Source of the DNA: Paenibacillus selenitireducens
GTDB taxonomy: Bacteria; Bacillota; Bacilli; Paenibacillales; Paenibacillaceae
Direction: 5' to 3'
Length of the DNA: 64,000 nt
Assembly (NCBI RefSeq): GCF_002021565.1
Contig: NZ_MSZX01000005.1
Location: forward strand, 248,027 to 312,026
The notes under the pieces are model-generated. The model did no database searches. It worked only from the letters and a program-made list of their open reading frames with translations, and had not been told where the DNA came from. Position numbers and translations under genes: made by a program. Of the stretch, positions 9,611 through 19,216 are shown piece after piece (positions within the stretch are counted from its first letter, which is position 1; each line of letters opens with the position of its first letter).

Positions 9611-9880
9611 ATGGCATTAACTCAAGAACGTAAAACGCAATTGATTGAGGAACACAGAAAACATGCATCAGATACAGGTAGCCCTGAGGTGCAAGTTGCT
9701 GTCCTAACAGAGAACATTAAGAACTTGACAGACCACTTGCGTACGCATAAGAAAGACCACCACTCTCGTCGCGGTCTTTTGAAAATGGTAGGTCAACGTC
9801 GTAAACTTCTTGCTTACTTGAAAAACAAGGATGTTAGACGTTACAGTGCTTTGATCGAAAAGCTAGGACTTCGTCGCTAA
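9611..9880 (+). CDS. rpsO: Small ribosomal subunit protein S15
   Basis: The 89-residue four-helix protein binds the 16S rRNA central domain early in 30S assembly. The sequence is canonical: [19 protein letters not shown], then [16 protein letters not shown] and a C-terminal [17 protein letters not shown] 9611 follows GGAGGTGAATAGG; an open frame upstream to 9569 carries no S15-like residues. It is followed by a long hairpin and then pnp, the widely conserved rpsO-pnp pair. Confidence 0.98.
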   Translation: MALTQERKTQLIEEHRKHASDTGSPEVQVAVLTENIKNLTDHLRTHKKDHHSRRGLLKMVGQRRKLLAYLKNKDVRRYSALIEKLGLRR

Positions 9881-9893
9881 TATACGACAAACT

Positions 9894-9954
9894 GCAGCCT
9901 GGTTGTTCACCGCATGCGCTTCGATGCCGTGTGGTTGCAACCGGGTTGCTTTTT
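9894..9954 (+). terminator. Long interrupted hairpin terminator/attenuator between rpsO and pnp
   Basis: GCAGCCTGGTTG (9894-9905) pairs, with three G-U pairs, with CAACCGGGTTGC (9938-9949), followed by five T. The interior (9906-9937) forms a second imperfect stem of CAC-C-GCAT with ATGC-C-GTG. This would end rpsO transcripts or set the share reaching pnp; RNases could also process it. Confidence 0.75.
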
Positions 9955-10016
9955 ATAAAAGCAGGAAATAATGATACATATGAAGAACATAATGAAGAGA
10001 GATGAGGAGGGATTTC

Positions 10017-12119
10017 ATGGAAAAACGAGTTGAAATGCAGCTTGGCGGCAGAACGTTGATCTTAGAAACGGGTGTTCTTGCCAAACAAGCGAATGCAGCG
10101 GTTAAAGTTCAATATGGAGATACCGTTGTATTATGTACAGTTACAGCTTCGTCCGAACCGAAAGATTTGGACTTTTTCCCGTTGACGGTCAATTATGAAG
10201 AACGTTTGTATGCCGTAGGTAAAATTCCAGGTGGGTTTATTAAGCGTGAAGGTAGACCAAGCGAGAAGGCTATTCTTGCAAGCCGTCTAACCGACCGTCC
10301 GATTCGTCCGTTATTCCCGGAAGGCTTCCGTAATGACGTTCAAATCGTCAACCTCGTAATGAGTGTGGATCAAGATTGTTCTCCAGAAATTGCAGCTATG
10401 ATCGGTACATCAGCTTCTCTTAGCATTTCCGATGTTCCATTTAATGGACCGATCGGTGGTGTTGTTGTAGGACGTATTGATGGACAATTCATCATTAACC
10501 CGACTGTGGCACAAGAAGAGAAGAGCGATATCTTCCTAACAGTCGCTGGAACGAAAGATGCCATCATGATGGTTGAAGCGGAAGCGAACGAAGTACCGGA
10601 AGATATTATGCTTGAAGCCATCATGTTCGGTCATGATGAAATCAAGAAAATCGTAGCAACCATTGAACAATTCGTGGAACAAGCAGGCAAAGAGAAAATG
10701 GCTGTGAAACTTCATGCTGTCAATGAAGCTGTGAATACAGAAGTTCGTGCATTTGCACAAGAACGTCTCGTTGAAGCGGTTAAAATTGCCGAGAAACATG
10801 CTCGTCAAGATGCGATCGATGCGATTAGTGCTGAAGCGATTGCACATTTCGAACAACAATATATTGAACAGGACGAGCTTCTCGATGATGTGAAGGAAAT
10901 TCTTCATGATATCGTGAAAGAAGAGGTTCGCCGTTTAATTACACATGATAAAGTAAGACCGGATGGACGTAAATTGGAAGAAATTCGTCCTATTTCTTGT
11001 GACATTAACTTGTTGCCCCGTACACACGGATCTGGGTTGTTCACACGTGGACAGACTCAAGCTTTGAGCATTTGTACATTAGGTGCATTGGGAGACGTTC
11101 AAATTCTAGACGGTATTGGTCTAGAGGAAACCAAACGATTCATGCATCATTATAATTTCCCGCCGTTCAGCGTAGGGGAAGCTAGACCGCTTCGTCCTCC
11201 AGGTCGTCGTGAAATCGGACATGGTGCACTTGGTGAGCGCGCACTTATGAAGGTTATTCCTTCAGAAGTAGAGTTCCCGTACACGATTCGTTTGGTATCC
11301 GAAGTATTGGAATCGAATGGTTCAACATCTCAAGCAAGTATTTGCGCAAGTACACTTGCCATGATGGATGCAGGTGTTCCGATTAAAGCACCGGTAGCAG
11401 GTATTGCTATGGGTCTAATTAAAGATGGGGAACATGTATCGATTCTTTCTGATATTCAAGGGATGGAAGATCACTTGGGCGATATGGACTTTAAAGTTGC
11501 TGGTACGGCTCAAGGTGTTACTGCTATTCAAATGGATATCAAAATTGATGGAATTGATCGTCAGATTCTATCCGATGCGTTACGTCAAGCGAAAGAAGGC
11601 CGTATGCACATTCTATCCAAAATGTTAGAAGTGATCGGACAACCTAAAGAAAGCTTGTCCCCTTATGCACCGAAAATCATGACAATGCATATTAATCCGG
11701 ACAAAATTCGTGATGTTATTGGTGCAGGCGGTAAAATCATCAATAAGATCATTGAAGAAACGGGCGTAAAAATCGACATCGAGCAGGATGGACGCGTATT
11801 TATTGCTTCTGCTAATGCAGAAATGAATGAAAAAGCACGTTCGATCATTGAAGGTATCGTAAGAGAAGTTGTCGTGGGTGAAGTATATCTTGGAACCGTC
11901 AAACGTATTGAGAAATTCGGTGCATTCGTTGAGATTTTGCCAGGCAAAGACGGACTCGTGCACATTTCTCAGCTCTCCACAGAGCGCGTGGCGAAGGTTG
12001 AAGATGTTGTAGCCATTGGCGATACAATTACAGTGAAGGTGACAGAAATCGATCAACAAGGTCGTGTGAATTTGTCCCGCAAAGCAATTCTTACAGCGGA
12101 AACACCTGCACAATCCTAA
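10017..12119 (+). CDS. pnp: Polyribonucleotide nucleotidyltransferase (PNPase)
   Basis: The 700-residue phosphorolytic 3'-5' exoribonuclease is a main mRNA decay enzyme in Firmicutes. It has two RNase PH domains (about 1-215 and 310-545) joined by an all-alpha segment, then a KH domain (about 553-615, [15 protein letters not shown]) and an S1 domain (about 620-690, [18 protein letters not shown]). The phosphate-binding text [11 protein letters not shown] in the second PH domain is intact. ATG 10017 follows GAGGAGGG; ATG 10002 is in frame but poorly placed. Confidence 0.98.
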   Translation: MEKRVEMQLGGRTLILETGVLAKQANAAVKVQYGDTVVLCTVTASSEPKDLDFFPLTVNYEERLYAVGKIPGGFIKREGRPSEKAILASRLTDRPIRPLFPEGFRNDVQIVNLVMSVDQDCSPEIAAMIGTSASLSISDVPFNGPIGGVVVGRIDGQFIINPTVAQEEKSDIFLTVAGTKDAIMMVEAEANEVPEDIMLEAIMFGHDEIKKIVATIEQFVEQAGKEKMAVKLHAVNEAVNTEVRAFAQERLVEAVKIAEKHARQDAIDAISAEAIAHFEQQYIEQDELLDDVKEILHDIVKEEVRRLITHDKVRPDGRKLEEIRPISCDINLLPRTHGSGLFTRGQTQALSICTLGALGDVQILDGIGLEETKRFMHHYNFPPFSVGEARPLRPPGRREIGHGALGERALMKVIPSEVEFPYTIRLVSEVLESNGSTSQASICASTLAMMDAGVPIKAPVAGIAMGLIKDGEHVSILSDIQGMEDHLGDMDFKVAGTAQGVTAIQMDIKIDGIDRQILSDALRQAKEGRMHILSKMLEVIGQPKESLSPYAPKIMTMHINPDKIRDVIGAGGKIINKIIEETGVKIDIEQDGRVFIASANAEMNEKARSIIEGIVREVVVGEVYLGTVKRIEKFGAFVEILPGKDGLVHISQLSTERVAKVEDVVAIGDTITVKVTEIDQQGRVNLSRKAILTAETPAQS

Positions 12120-12153
12120 ATCTAAATCCATATAATCTATAGTTTGCACATAG

Positions 12154-12182
12154 AAGAGACAGAGGCATCTGTTTCTTTTTTT
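12154..12182 (+). terminator. Terminator after pnp
   Basis: AAGAGACAGA (12154-12163) pairs with TCTGTTTCTT (12168-12177) across a GGCA loop, followed by five T. Confidence 0.8.
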
Positions 12183-12260
12183 GTCTTTAAAGAAGCATGG
12201 ACATAATCTCGTCCCGTTTGTCATACATTAGGACAAATTAGGTGGAGGGACGAATGGTCA

Positions 12261-13256
12261 ATGATGCGAAAGAAATTGTTTCTCATTTTTAGCTGCTTCA
12301 TCAGTTTTCTGCTGATCGCACAATGGACGGGATACCGCGAAAGAATAGCACAAATGCGGAATATGCACTCCACGAGTGAGAATGCATTTGAGTGGTTTAA
12401 GGCGGATGAATCCGATCCTTTACTTCAGCGTATTCAATTTGAAGCAGATAAACGAAAGATTCCCGTTATTGAACCCAAAGTGGATCGCGTATGGAAGCTG
12501 ATTCCGGGCTATAATGGTCTCGAAGTCGATATCGATGCAACATATCAATTAACCAAATCCAAAGGAACGGAACAGATACAGTACGTTTATAAGGAAATTC
12601 AACCGCAGCAGCGTATGGATGAACTGATGCCTAACCCGATGTACCGTGGAAATCCGAAGAAACCGATGGTTTCGTTGATGATTAATGTGGCATGGGGAGA
12701 TGAATTCATTGAACCCATGTTGAATACACTAGATGCCGAGCAAGTGAAAGCGACTTTTTTCTTTGATGGAAAGTGGCTTGCTTCGCATGTGGATATGGCT
12801 AAGGAAATTCAACGTCGTGGACATCAGCTCGAGAACCATGCCTACTCGCACAAAGATATGAGTAAACTGAGTGATTATGAGCAAAAGCAAGAGATTGAGA
12901 AGACGCAAAAGCTTTTACACGAAAAACTTGGGGTTGAGAACAAATGGTTCGCGCCGCCATCCGGGGATTTTAATAGTAATACCGTCCGTATTGCGCATCA
13001 ACTGCATTTGAAAACCGTGCTCTGGACCCTAGATACAGTGGATTGGAGAAAACCTTCACCTTCGTCCATTGTTGAGAAAATTAGTGCAAAAGTTGAAGCG
13101 GGCCACTTTATTCTCATGCATCCGACTGCATCTTCGAGCGGGGCGCTAAAAGGCATGATCCAAGTCATTAAGCAGCGCGGTTATGTATTAGGCACAGTGG
13201 ATGAAATGGCATCAAGTTCCAGAGTGTTAAAAGACAAAGTTGAGGCGCAACCTTAA
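12261..13256 (+). CDS. Polysaccharide deacetylase-like protein (YlxY type), membrane anchored, altered catalytic motif
   Basis: The 331-residue protein has an N-terminal hydrophobic segment (residues 4-22, signal or anchor) and a NodB-type domain from about residue 130. The usual first motif TFDDG reads INVAWGDEF here, so one metal or base aspartate is displaced, while ENHAYSHKDM (motif 2, HxxxH) and the closing FILMHPT are kept. The B. subtilis locus also has a deacetylase-like gene (ylxY) after pnp. Activity on peptidoglycan or another glycan cannot be assumed. The start is ATG 12261 or 12264, after GGTGGAGGG at somewhat long spacing. Confidence 0.85.
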   Translation: MMRKKLFLIFSCFISFLLIAQWTGYRERIAQMRNMHSTSENAFEWFKADESDPLLQRIQFEADKRKIPVIEPKVDRVWKLIPGYNGLEVDIDATYQLTKSKGTEQIQYVYKEIQPQQRMDELMPNPMYRGNPKKPMVSLMINVAWGDEFIEPMLNTLDAEQVKATFFFDGKWLASHVDMAKEIQRRGHQLENHAYSHKDMSKLSDYEQKQEIEKTQKLLHEKLGVENKWFAPPSGDFNSNTVRIAHQLHLKTVLWTLDTVDWRKPSPSSIVEKISAKVEAGHFILMHPTASSSGALKGMIQVIKQRGYVLGTVDEMASSSRVLKDKVEAQP

Positions 13257-13364
13257 ATTTGATAGGATGGTAAGAGTGAGTTCAGGTTAGTGGTTAGTGA
13301 TGTTAGTTTTGCATTGCGTTATACGAATACTTCTCGCGGCAAGACTTGAAAGGGGATTTTAAGT

Positions 13365-14615
13365 ATGATCAAAACAACGCTAAAAAACGGACTTCGCGTC
13401 GTCATGGAGCAAATTCCAACGTTTCGTTCCGTCACATTTGGAATATGGGTAAGAACGGGTTCGAGAAACGAACAGGTAGAGAATAACGGGATATCGCATT
13501 TTATTGAGCACATGCTGTTCAAGGGGACGGATCGATATACCGCGAAGGAAATTGCGGAGACGTTTGATGCGATCGGCGGGAATGTGAATGCCTTTACGTC
13601 CAAGGAATACACCTGTTATTATGCAAAGGTGTTAGATGAGCATTTACCACTTGCAGTCGATGTATTGGCTGATATGTTCTTTCACTCGCAATTCCAAGCG
13701 GATGATTTGGATAAAGAGAAAAATGTGATTTTAGAAGAAATTGCGATGTACGAAGATACACCGGATGATATGGTACATGATTCCGTATCGCAAGCGGCTT
13801 ACGGGGATCACCCGTTAGCTTATTCCATCTTGGGCTTAGAAGAGCGCTTGAAGGAAATGTCTTCTTCTGATTTGCGTCAATACATGAAGGAACATTATAC
13901 GATCGAAAATACAGTGATCAGCGTAGCTGGCAACATCAATGATCAGACGATCGAATTACTGGAGAAGCATTTCGGTCAATTCGCGAACCACGGTCAACAG
14001 CAGACTTTATCGGTTCCTCAATTTAATGGCCAGATCATTTATAATAACAAGCAAACAGAACAGAATCATATTTGCTTATCCTTACCGGGATGTTCAAGTT
14101 CTGATCCGCGTCTGTATGGTATGGTCATTCTGAATAATGCGATCGGTGGAGGCATGAGTTCTCGCTTGTTCCAGGAAATTCGCGAAAAACGTGGGTTAGC
14201 GTATTCCGTATACTCTTACCATAGCTCTTATGTAGATAGTGGATTATTTACGGTCTATGCAGGTACGGCACCGAAGCAGACGAAGGAAGTATTGGATCTC
14301 ACGATGGACGTCATGAATGAGGTTGCGGCCCATGGGTTGACAGAATCGGAGTTCCAAAAAGGGAAAGAGCAATTAAAAGGTAGTCTGATCTTAAGTCTAG
14401 AAAGTACATCCAGCCGGATGAACCGACTAGGTAAAAATGAATTGATGCTTGGAAGACACTACACATTAGATGAAATGATTGAACGTATTGAAGCTGTGAC
14501 TGTCGCAGATATCGAATCATTATTACATCAAATGGTGGCTGTGCCGTTTGCTGTTGCCATGGTGGGCAACTCGGATCAAGCGCTTGGGCAATTAAATCGC
14601 CAATTATCATTGTAA
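13365..14615 (+). CDS. mlpA: M16-family zinc peptidase (processing protease homologue)
   Basis: The 416-residue protein belongs to M16 (pitrilysin/mitochondrial processing peptidase type). The inverted zinc motif HFIEHMLFKGT (HxxEH) and the downstream glutamate in VILEEIAMYEDTPDDMVHD are present, so it should be catalytic. The second half is the usual inactive M16 domain, with the R/Y pair region REKRGLAYSVYSYHSSY. In Bacillus the same position after ylxY is held by mlpA (ymxG). GAAAGGGG lies upstream of the ATG. It ends 24 bp before dut. Natural substrate is unknown. Confidence 0.92.
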   Translation: MIKTTLKNGLRVVMEQIPTFRSVTFGIWVRTGSRNEQVENNGISHFIEHMLFKGTDRYTAKEIAETFDAIGGNVNAFTSKEYTCYYAKVLDEHLPLAVDVLADMFFHSQFQADDLDKEKNVILEEIAMYEDTPDDMVHDSVSQAAYGDHPLAYSILGLEERLKEMSSSDLRQYMKEHYTIENTVISVAGNINDQTIELLEKHFGQFANHGQQQTLSVPQFNGQIIYNNKQTEQNHICLSLPGCSSSDPRLYGMVILNNAIGGGMSSRLFQEIREKRGLAYSVYSYHSSYVDSGLFTVYAGTAPKQTKEVLDLTMDVMNEVAAHGLTESEFQKGKEQLKGSLILSLESTSSRMNRLGKNELMLGRHYTLDEMIERIEAVTVADIESLLHQMVAVPFAVAMVGNSDQALGQLNRQLSL

Positions 14616-14639
14616 TATCGTCTTAGGGGGAAATAGAAA

Positions 14640-15089
14640 TTGACTTACGATGTAGAAATTAAACAATTGCCAGGAAATGAAGATATATCTTTACCCGCAA
14701 AAATGTCAGAGTTGGCTGCAGGATTTGACCTATACGCTGCAGTCACTGAGCCGCTAGTGATTGAACCAGGACAACGTGTTCTTGTACCTACTGGTTTTGC
14801 AATGGCTATGCCTGCGCAATTAGAGGCGCAGATTCGCCCGCGCAGCGGTCTGGCTTACAAACACGGCATTACTTGCTTGAACACGCCAGGAACGATCGAT
14901 GCAGATTATCGTGGGGAAGTGAAGGTTCTATTAATCAATTTAGGACAGACTCCGTTCACGATTGAACGTAACGAACGGATTGCTCAAATGGTGATTCAAG
15001 TGGTTCCTCAGGTGCGACTCGTAACGGTAGACGAATTATCTGAGACCGTCCGCGGCGCTGGTGGTTTTGGTCATACAGGTACGAAATAA
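14640..15089 (+). CDS. dut: dUTP diphosphatase
   Basis: The 149-residue trimeric dUTPase hydrolyses dUTP to dUMP, keeping uracil out of DNA. All five motifs are visible: [20 protein letters not shown], the uracil-binding [22 protein letters not shown] and the glycine-rich [10 protein letters not shown] tail that closes over the nucleotide. The start is TTG after TTAGGGGG. A strong terminator follows at once. Confidence 0.96.
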   Translation: MTYDVEIKQLPGNEDISLPAKMSELAAGFDLYAAVTEPLVIEPGQRVLVPTGFAMAMPAQLEAQIRPRSGLAYKHGITCLNTPGTIDADYRGEVKVLLINLGQTPFTIERNERIAQMVIQVVPQVRLVTVDELSETVRGAGGFGHTGTK

Positions 15090-15097
15090 AAGAAGTG

Positions 15098-15142
15098 ATG
15101 CTGGATTCTCGGTTGGCGAGAATCCAGCATTTTGTTTTTTTA
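15098..15142 (+). terminator. Terminator after dut
   Basis: A perfect 14-bp stem, ATGCTGGATTCTCG (15098-15111) with CGAGAATCCAGCAT (15117-15130), is followed by TTTTGTTTTTTT. Confidence 0.92.
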
Positions 15143-15233
15143 ATCAATTTTGAATTTATAATTTCCGGGGCCCTAAGCAAAGTACCTGAATCAGCTTCGA
15201 AGCCAAGTCCTCACTTTGTGGGGTTATTTTAAG

Positions 15234-15261
15234 CACCCTTTCTAGGCGCTGGCATAAGATA
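15234..15261 (+). promoter_or_regulatory. Sigma-K-type promoter before dpaA
   Basis: CACC (15234-15237) and CATAAGATA (15253-15261) are 15 bp apart. This fits the mother-cell sigma-K pattern of a -35 AC core and -10 CATAnnnTA. The spoVF (dpaAB) operon is known to be sigma-K dependent in B. subtilis, which supports the call. Confidence 0.65.
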
Positions 15262-15299
15262 TTCTATACATCAGCGGTGTCTAAGGAGTGAGAAGCAAA

Positions 15300-16199
15300 A
15301 TGCTAACAGGCGTTCAAGTTGTCTTTATTGGCGGAGATGCTAGACAGTTAGAAATCATCCGCCATCTGGCAGAGCTCGACGCTTCCGTCACGATTGTTGG
15401 CTTCGACCAACTTCAGAACTCTTTTCATGGCGTTGTCAGATCAGGGTTAAGCGATTCGCTGTTCGAATCAGCAGACGCGCTCATATTGCCTGCGGTTGCA
15501 ACGGATGATAACGGGACAATCAATGCAATCTTCGGATCCGAAGAATTGAAATTGACAGATAAACATGTGTCGTTACTACCCAAGCGCAGCAGTATCTACA
15601 CGGGGATGGCTAAGCCTTACCTGCGTAAATTAAGCGAGAAACATCAAGTCCAGTTGGTTGAGCTATTTGACCGGGATGATGTAGCGATCTACAATTCAAT
15701 TCCAACAGCTGAAGGCGCGTTAATGATGGCAATCCAGAATACGGATATTACCATCCATGGCTCCCACTGCGTCGTGTTAGGACTAGGAAGAACAGGATTT
15801 ACAATGGCCAGATCTTTGCAAGCTTTGGGTGCAAAAGTCAAGGTAGGTGTTCGACGAAGCGAGCATATGGCAAGGGCGTTTGAACTCGGCTTTGAGCCGT
15901 TTTATGTCAAGGATTTGGCGGCTCATGTTGCCAACATTGACTTGCTTTTTAATACAATTCCGACTATGATAGTCACAGCACAAATTATCGCGAATATTCC
16001 CAATCGGGCGGTCATTATTGACCTCGCATCGAGTCCTGGAGGCACTGATTTTCGCTTTGCGGAGAGACGTGGCGTCAAGGCATTGCTAGCCCCCGGATTA
16101 CCAGGTATTGTAGCTCCCAAAACAGCTGGACGAATCATGGCCAACATCTTAAGTCAGTTGATCACGGAACAAGCGCAAGAACGGGGGAATCAAGCATGA
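15300..16199 (+). CDS. dpaA: Dipicolinate synthase subunit DpaA (SpoVFA)
   Basis: The 299-residue dehydrogenase-like subunit acts with DpaB in the mother cell to oxidise dihydrodipicolinate to dipicolinic acid, stored in the spore core with calcium. An N-terminal domain (VVFIGGDARQLEIIRHL) is followed by an NAD(P)-binding Rossmann domain with VVLGLGRTGFTMARSLQALGA-like text around residues 158-178. ATG 15300 is chosen; AAGGAG at 15283-15287 is rather far, and GTG 15288 sits too close to it. It overlaps dpaB by 4 bp (ATGA). Confidence 0.95.
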   Translation: MLTGVQVVFIGGDARQLEIIRHLAELDASVTIVGFDQLQNSFHGVVRSGLSDSLFESADALILPAVATDDNGTINAIFGSEELKLTDKHVSLLPKRSSIYTGMAKPYLRKLSEKHQVQLVELFDRDDVAIYNSIPTAEGALMMAIQNTDITIHGSHCVVLGLGRTGFTMARSLQALGAKVKVGVRRSEHMARAFELGFEPFYVKDLAAHVANIDLLFNTIPTMIVTAQIIANIPNRAVIIDLASSPGGTDFRFAERRGVKALLAPGLPGIVAPKTAGRIMANILSQLITEQAQERGNQA

Positions 16200-16792
16200 A
16201 TTGGCATGGGAAAACGGTAGGATATGCCTTGAGCGGCTCGCATTGCACATTTGCTGAAGTGATGCCGCAAATTCAAAGGTTCATAGATTTAGGAGCGAAG
16301 GTTGTTCCGATCGTATCGAATACGATCATGACGACAGACACTCGGTTTGGAACCTCGGAAAATTGGCAAAAACAGTTGAAAGATATTACGGGGAATGATA
16401 TCATTTCTACAATTGTGGAGGCTGAGCCGCTAGGACCCTCTAAATTGCTAGATGTGGTTGTCATTGCTCCTTGTACGGGGAATACAACGAGCAAACTAGC
16501 CAATGCACAGACTGATAGTGCCGTATTAATGGCGGCCAAAGCCCAAATGCGCAATCAAAAACCGGTTGTGCTTGCCATATCTACGAATGATGGTCTGGGA
16601 CTGAATGCTGCAAATATTGCTAAGCTTATCAATGCTAAGAACATTTATTTTGTTCCATTCGGGCAAGACAATCCATATCAAAAGCCGAATTCATTGGTTG
16701 CGAGAATGGAATTAATCGTAGAGGCATGCGAAGCTGCTATAGAGGGTAAACAGTTGCAGCCTATGGTAATTGAACGCTTTAATTACGTATAA
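16196..16792 (+). CDS. dpaB: Dipicolinate synthase subunit DpaB (SpoVFB)
   Basis: The 198-residue flavoprotein-like subunit of dipicolinate synthase has the fold of phosphopantothenoylcysteine decarboxylase-type flavoproteins: GYALSGSHCTFAEVMPQI at the N-terminus, VVIAPCTGNTTSKLANAQTD at the flavin loop, and KPVVLAISTNDGLG. It is coupled to dpaA by an ATGA overlap and would share its sigma-K promoter. A 76-bp gap precedes asd. Confidence 0.95.
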   Translation: MNWHGKTVGYALSGSHCTFAEVMPQIQRFIDLGAKVVPIVSNTIMTTDTRFGTSENWQKQLKDITGNDIISTIVEAEPLGPSKLLDVVVIAPCTGNTTSKLANAQTDSAVLMAAKAQMRNQKPVVLAISTNDGLGLNAANIAKLINAKNIYFVPFGQDNPYQKPNSLVARMELIVEACEAAIEGKQLQPMVIERFNYV

Positions 16793-16868
16793 GTTGATGA
16801 ACGACCTCCATTAGTTAACCATAAGGTTGAAAAACCGTAGTATATAGATTGTCTAAGGGGAGAGCCAG

Positions 16869-17906
16869 ATGTCGAATCAGAAGTTGTTTAACGTTGCTGT
16901 AGTTGGAGCAACAGGCGCAGTAGGAGAGCAAATACTCAAATTGCTAGAGAAAAGAGATTTTCCCATTAATCAATTGAAATTGTTATCTTCTGCTCGATCC
17001 GCTGGAACGAAGCTTACGTTCAAAGGTCAAGAAGTTATGGTTGAAGAAGCAACTCCAGATAGCTTTATCGGTGTTGAAATCGCACTATTCAGCGCGGGTG
17101 GGGATGTTAGTAAAGCACTAGCTCCGATCGCTGCTGAGCAAGGTGTGATTTGTATAGATAACACGAATGCGTTCCGCATGGACCCTGATACTCCACTTGT
17201 TGTGCCTGAAGTCAACATTGATGCAATTAATGAACATAAAGGTATTATTGCGAACCCGAATTGTTCAACGATTCAAATGGTAGCTGCTCTAAAACCATTA
17301 CAAGATCGTTACGGAATCTCTCGTGTTATCGTGTCTACTTATCAAGCGGTTTCGGGAGCGGGTGCACGGGCGATTGACGAAATGCTTCGTCAATCCAAAG
17401 AAGTATTAGCAGGCAATGAGGTTGAACCGCAAATCTTGCCTGTAGGCTCTTTGCCAGTGAAACATCAAATCGCATTTAATGCGATTCCGCAAATCGATAA
17501 ATTCCAAGACAATGGCTACACATTGGAAGAAATGAAAATGGTTCGTGAGACCAAAAAAATCATGGGCGATGAGTCCATTGAAGTGACAGCTACGTGTGTT
17601 CGTATTCCAGTTGTCTATGGTCACTCGGAGTCTGTCTATGTGGAATTGAAGAACGATTATGAACTTGAAGATGTAAAAAGATTGCTACAAGATGCTCCAG
17701 GCATCACGTTAGTAGATGATCCTGCCAATCAACAGTACCCACTTGCTACGGAAGCAGCAGGGAAACCAGATGTATTCGTAGGTCGTCTACGTCGTGATCT
17801 TGGCCATTCTCGTGGATTGAATATGTGGATCGTATCCGATAACTTGATGAAGGGTGCAGCTTGGAACGCAGTCCAAATTGCTGAATTTATCGCCATCGAG
17901 AAATAA
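16869..17906 (+). CDS. asd: Aspartate-semialdehyde dehydrogenase
   Basis: The 345-residue enzyme reduces aspartyl phosphate to aspartate semialdehyde with NADPH, the branch point to lysine/diaminopimelate and to threonine/methionine. The Rossmann start VVGATGAVGEQILKLLEKR and the catalytic Cys132 in ANPNCSTIQM are present, as are the substrate residues of VSTYQAVSGAG and the late HSRGLNMW. GGGGAGAG precedes the ATG. It supplies both dapA and, indirectly, spore dipicolinate. Confidence 0.97.
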   Translation: MSNQKLFNVAVVGATGAVGEQILKLLEKRDFPINQLKLLSSARSAGTKLTFKGQEVMVEEATPDSFIGVEIALFSAGGDVSKALAPIAAEQGVICIDNTNAFRMDPDTPLVVPEVNIDAINEHKGIIANPNCSTIQMVAALKPLQDRYGISRVIVSTYQAVSGAGARAIDEMLRQSKEVLAGNEVEPQILPVGSLPVKHQIAFNAIPQIDKFQDNGYTLEEMKMVRETKKIMGDESIEVTATCVRIPVVYGHSESVYVELKNDYELEDVKRLLQDAPGITLVDDPANQQYPLATEAAGKPDVFVGRLRRDLGHSRGLNMWIVSDNLMKGAAWNAVQIAEFIAIEK

Positions 17907-17959
17907 ACCGCATATACTGTGAAATAATCTGCTTTTTGAATGGATTTGGAGGAATTGCA

Positions 17960-19177
17960 ATGCGCATCTTAGTACAAAAATTCGGAGGCACTTCCTTATC
18001 GTCGAGTCATGCCAGAGAACGTGTCATTCAACATATTCGCCGTGAGCTAGCACGAGGTTACCACCTTGTTGTTGTCGTATCGGCTATGGGAAGAAAAGGG
18101 GATCCGTATGCAACGGATACCCTTTTGGACTGGATAAGCCAAAATGGGAATCAACTGCCTGCACGAGAAAAAGATTTATTGTTATGCTGCGGTGAGATTA
18201 TTTCTGCGTCTACACTATGCAGTATTCTGAATGAACAAGAAATTCCTGCAGTAGCGTTAACTGGCGCTCAAGCAGGATTTATTACGGACTCACAATTTGG
18301 GAATGCACGGATTCTTGAAGTCCGCCCAAGTCGTGTGGTTGAACTGTTAGAAGAGAATAAAGTCGTCATTGTTACTGGATTCCAGGGTCAGACGGAATCT
18401 GGTGATTTCACGACCCTTGGACGTGGAGGCAGCGATACCTCAGCAACCGCGTTAGGTGCTGCATTACATGCAGAAATGGTCGATATTTATACCGATGTGA
18501 ATGGTATTCTTACGGCAGATCCTCGTATTGTCGAAGATGCGAAACCACTAACGATCGTAAGCTATGCAGAGATTTGTAATATGGCCCATCAAGGTGCGAA
18601 GGTCATTCACCCGCGTGCTGTTGAAATCGCCATGCAAGCTCAAGTGCCGATTCGTGTTCGTTCGACATTTTCTGAGGAAGAGGGGACTTTGGTTACGAAT
18701 CCGGATCGATTCTCTGACCATACGACGGATATTATAGATCGTTATGTAACAGGGATCGCCCATGTAGCCCATGTCACGCAAATTACAGTGGAATCCCATG
18801 GGGGACCTGTGGATCTGCAACTTCAAGTATTTAAAGCGATGGCGCAGCACCATATCAGCGTTGACTTCATTAACGTAACACCCTCTGGTGCGGTTTATAC
18901 CGTATATGATACGGATGCTGATCGGGCCATTTCCGTCTTATATGAATTGGGATTTGAACCCAAATCACTCTCAGGGTGTGCGAAGGTCTCCGTCATTGGT
19001 GGCGGGATTAACGGCGTACCAGGTATTATGGCCCATATTGTCGAGGCGCTGACGGAACAAGAGATTCAAATATTGCAATCAGCGGATTCGAACACGACCA
19101 TTTGGGTACTTGTTCGCAAGGAAGATATGGTTACGGCTTTAAGAGCACTTCATACTAAATTTGAGCTGCACTTATAA
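17960..19177 (+). CDS. dapG: Aspartate kinase I (diaminopimelate-sensitive type)
   Basis: The 405-residue kinase phosphorylates aspartate, the first step of the aspartate pathway. The kinase domain (1-245) begins LVQKFGGTSLSSSHARE and has LGRGGSDTSATALGAAL and YTDVNGILTADPRIV. Two ACT regulatory domains follow (about 260-405), with VSVIGGGINGVPGIMAHIVEALT-type text near residue 345. Name DapG rests on synteny: asd-dapG-dapA after dpaAB is the Bacillus order. ATG 17960 follows TTTGGAGGAATTGCA; the frame is open to 17936 without a better site. Confidence 0.93.
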   Translation: MRILVQKFGGTSLSSSHARERVIQHIRRELARGYHLVVVVSAMGRKGDPYATDTLLDWISQNGNQLPAREKDLLLCCGEIISASTLCSILNEQEIPAVALTGAQAGFITDSQFGNARILEVRPSRVVELLEENKVVIVTGFQGQTESGDFTTLGRGGSDTSATALGAALHAEMVDIYTDVNGILTADPRIVEDAKPLTIVSYAEICNMAHQGAKVIHPRAVEIAMQAQVPIRVRSTFSEEEGTLVTNPDRFSDHTTDIIDRYVTGIAHVAHVTQITVESHGGPVDLQLQVFKAMAQHHISVDFINVTPSGAVYTVYDTDADRAISVLYELGFEPKSLSGCAKVSVIGGGINGVPGIMAHIVEALTEQEIQILQSADSNTTIWVLVRKEDMVTALRALHTKFELHL

Positions 19178-19216
19178 TATAATGATTATCATTCAGTGAT
19201 TAAGGAGGGAATAGAC

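Noticed and set aside
11625-12224. 199-codon open frame on the - strand, antisense to pnp
   Set aside because: Composition is that of an antisense shadow; no family is recognisable, and it crosses the pnp terminator.
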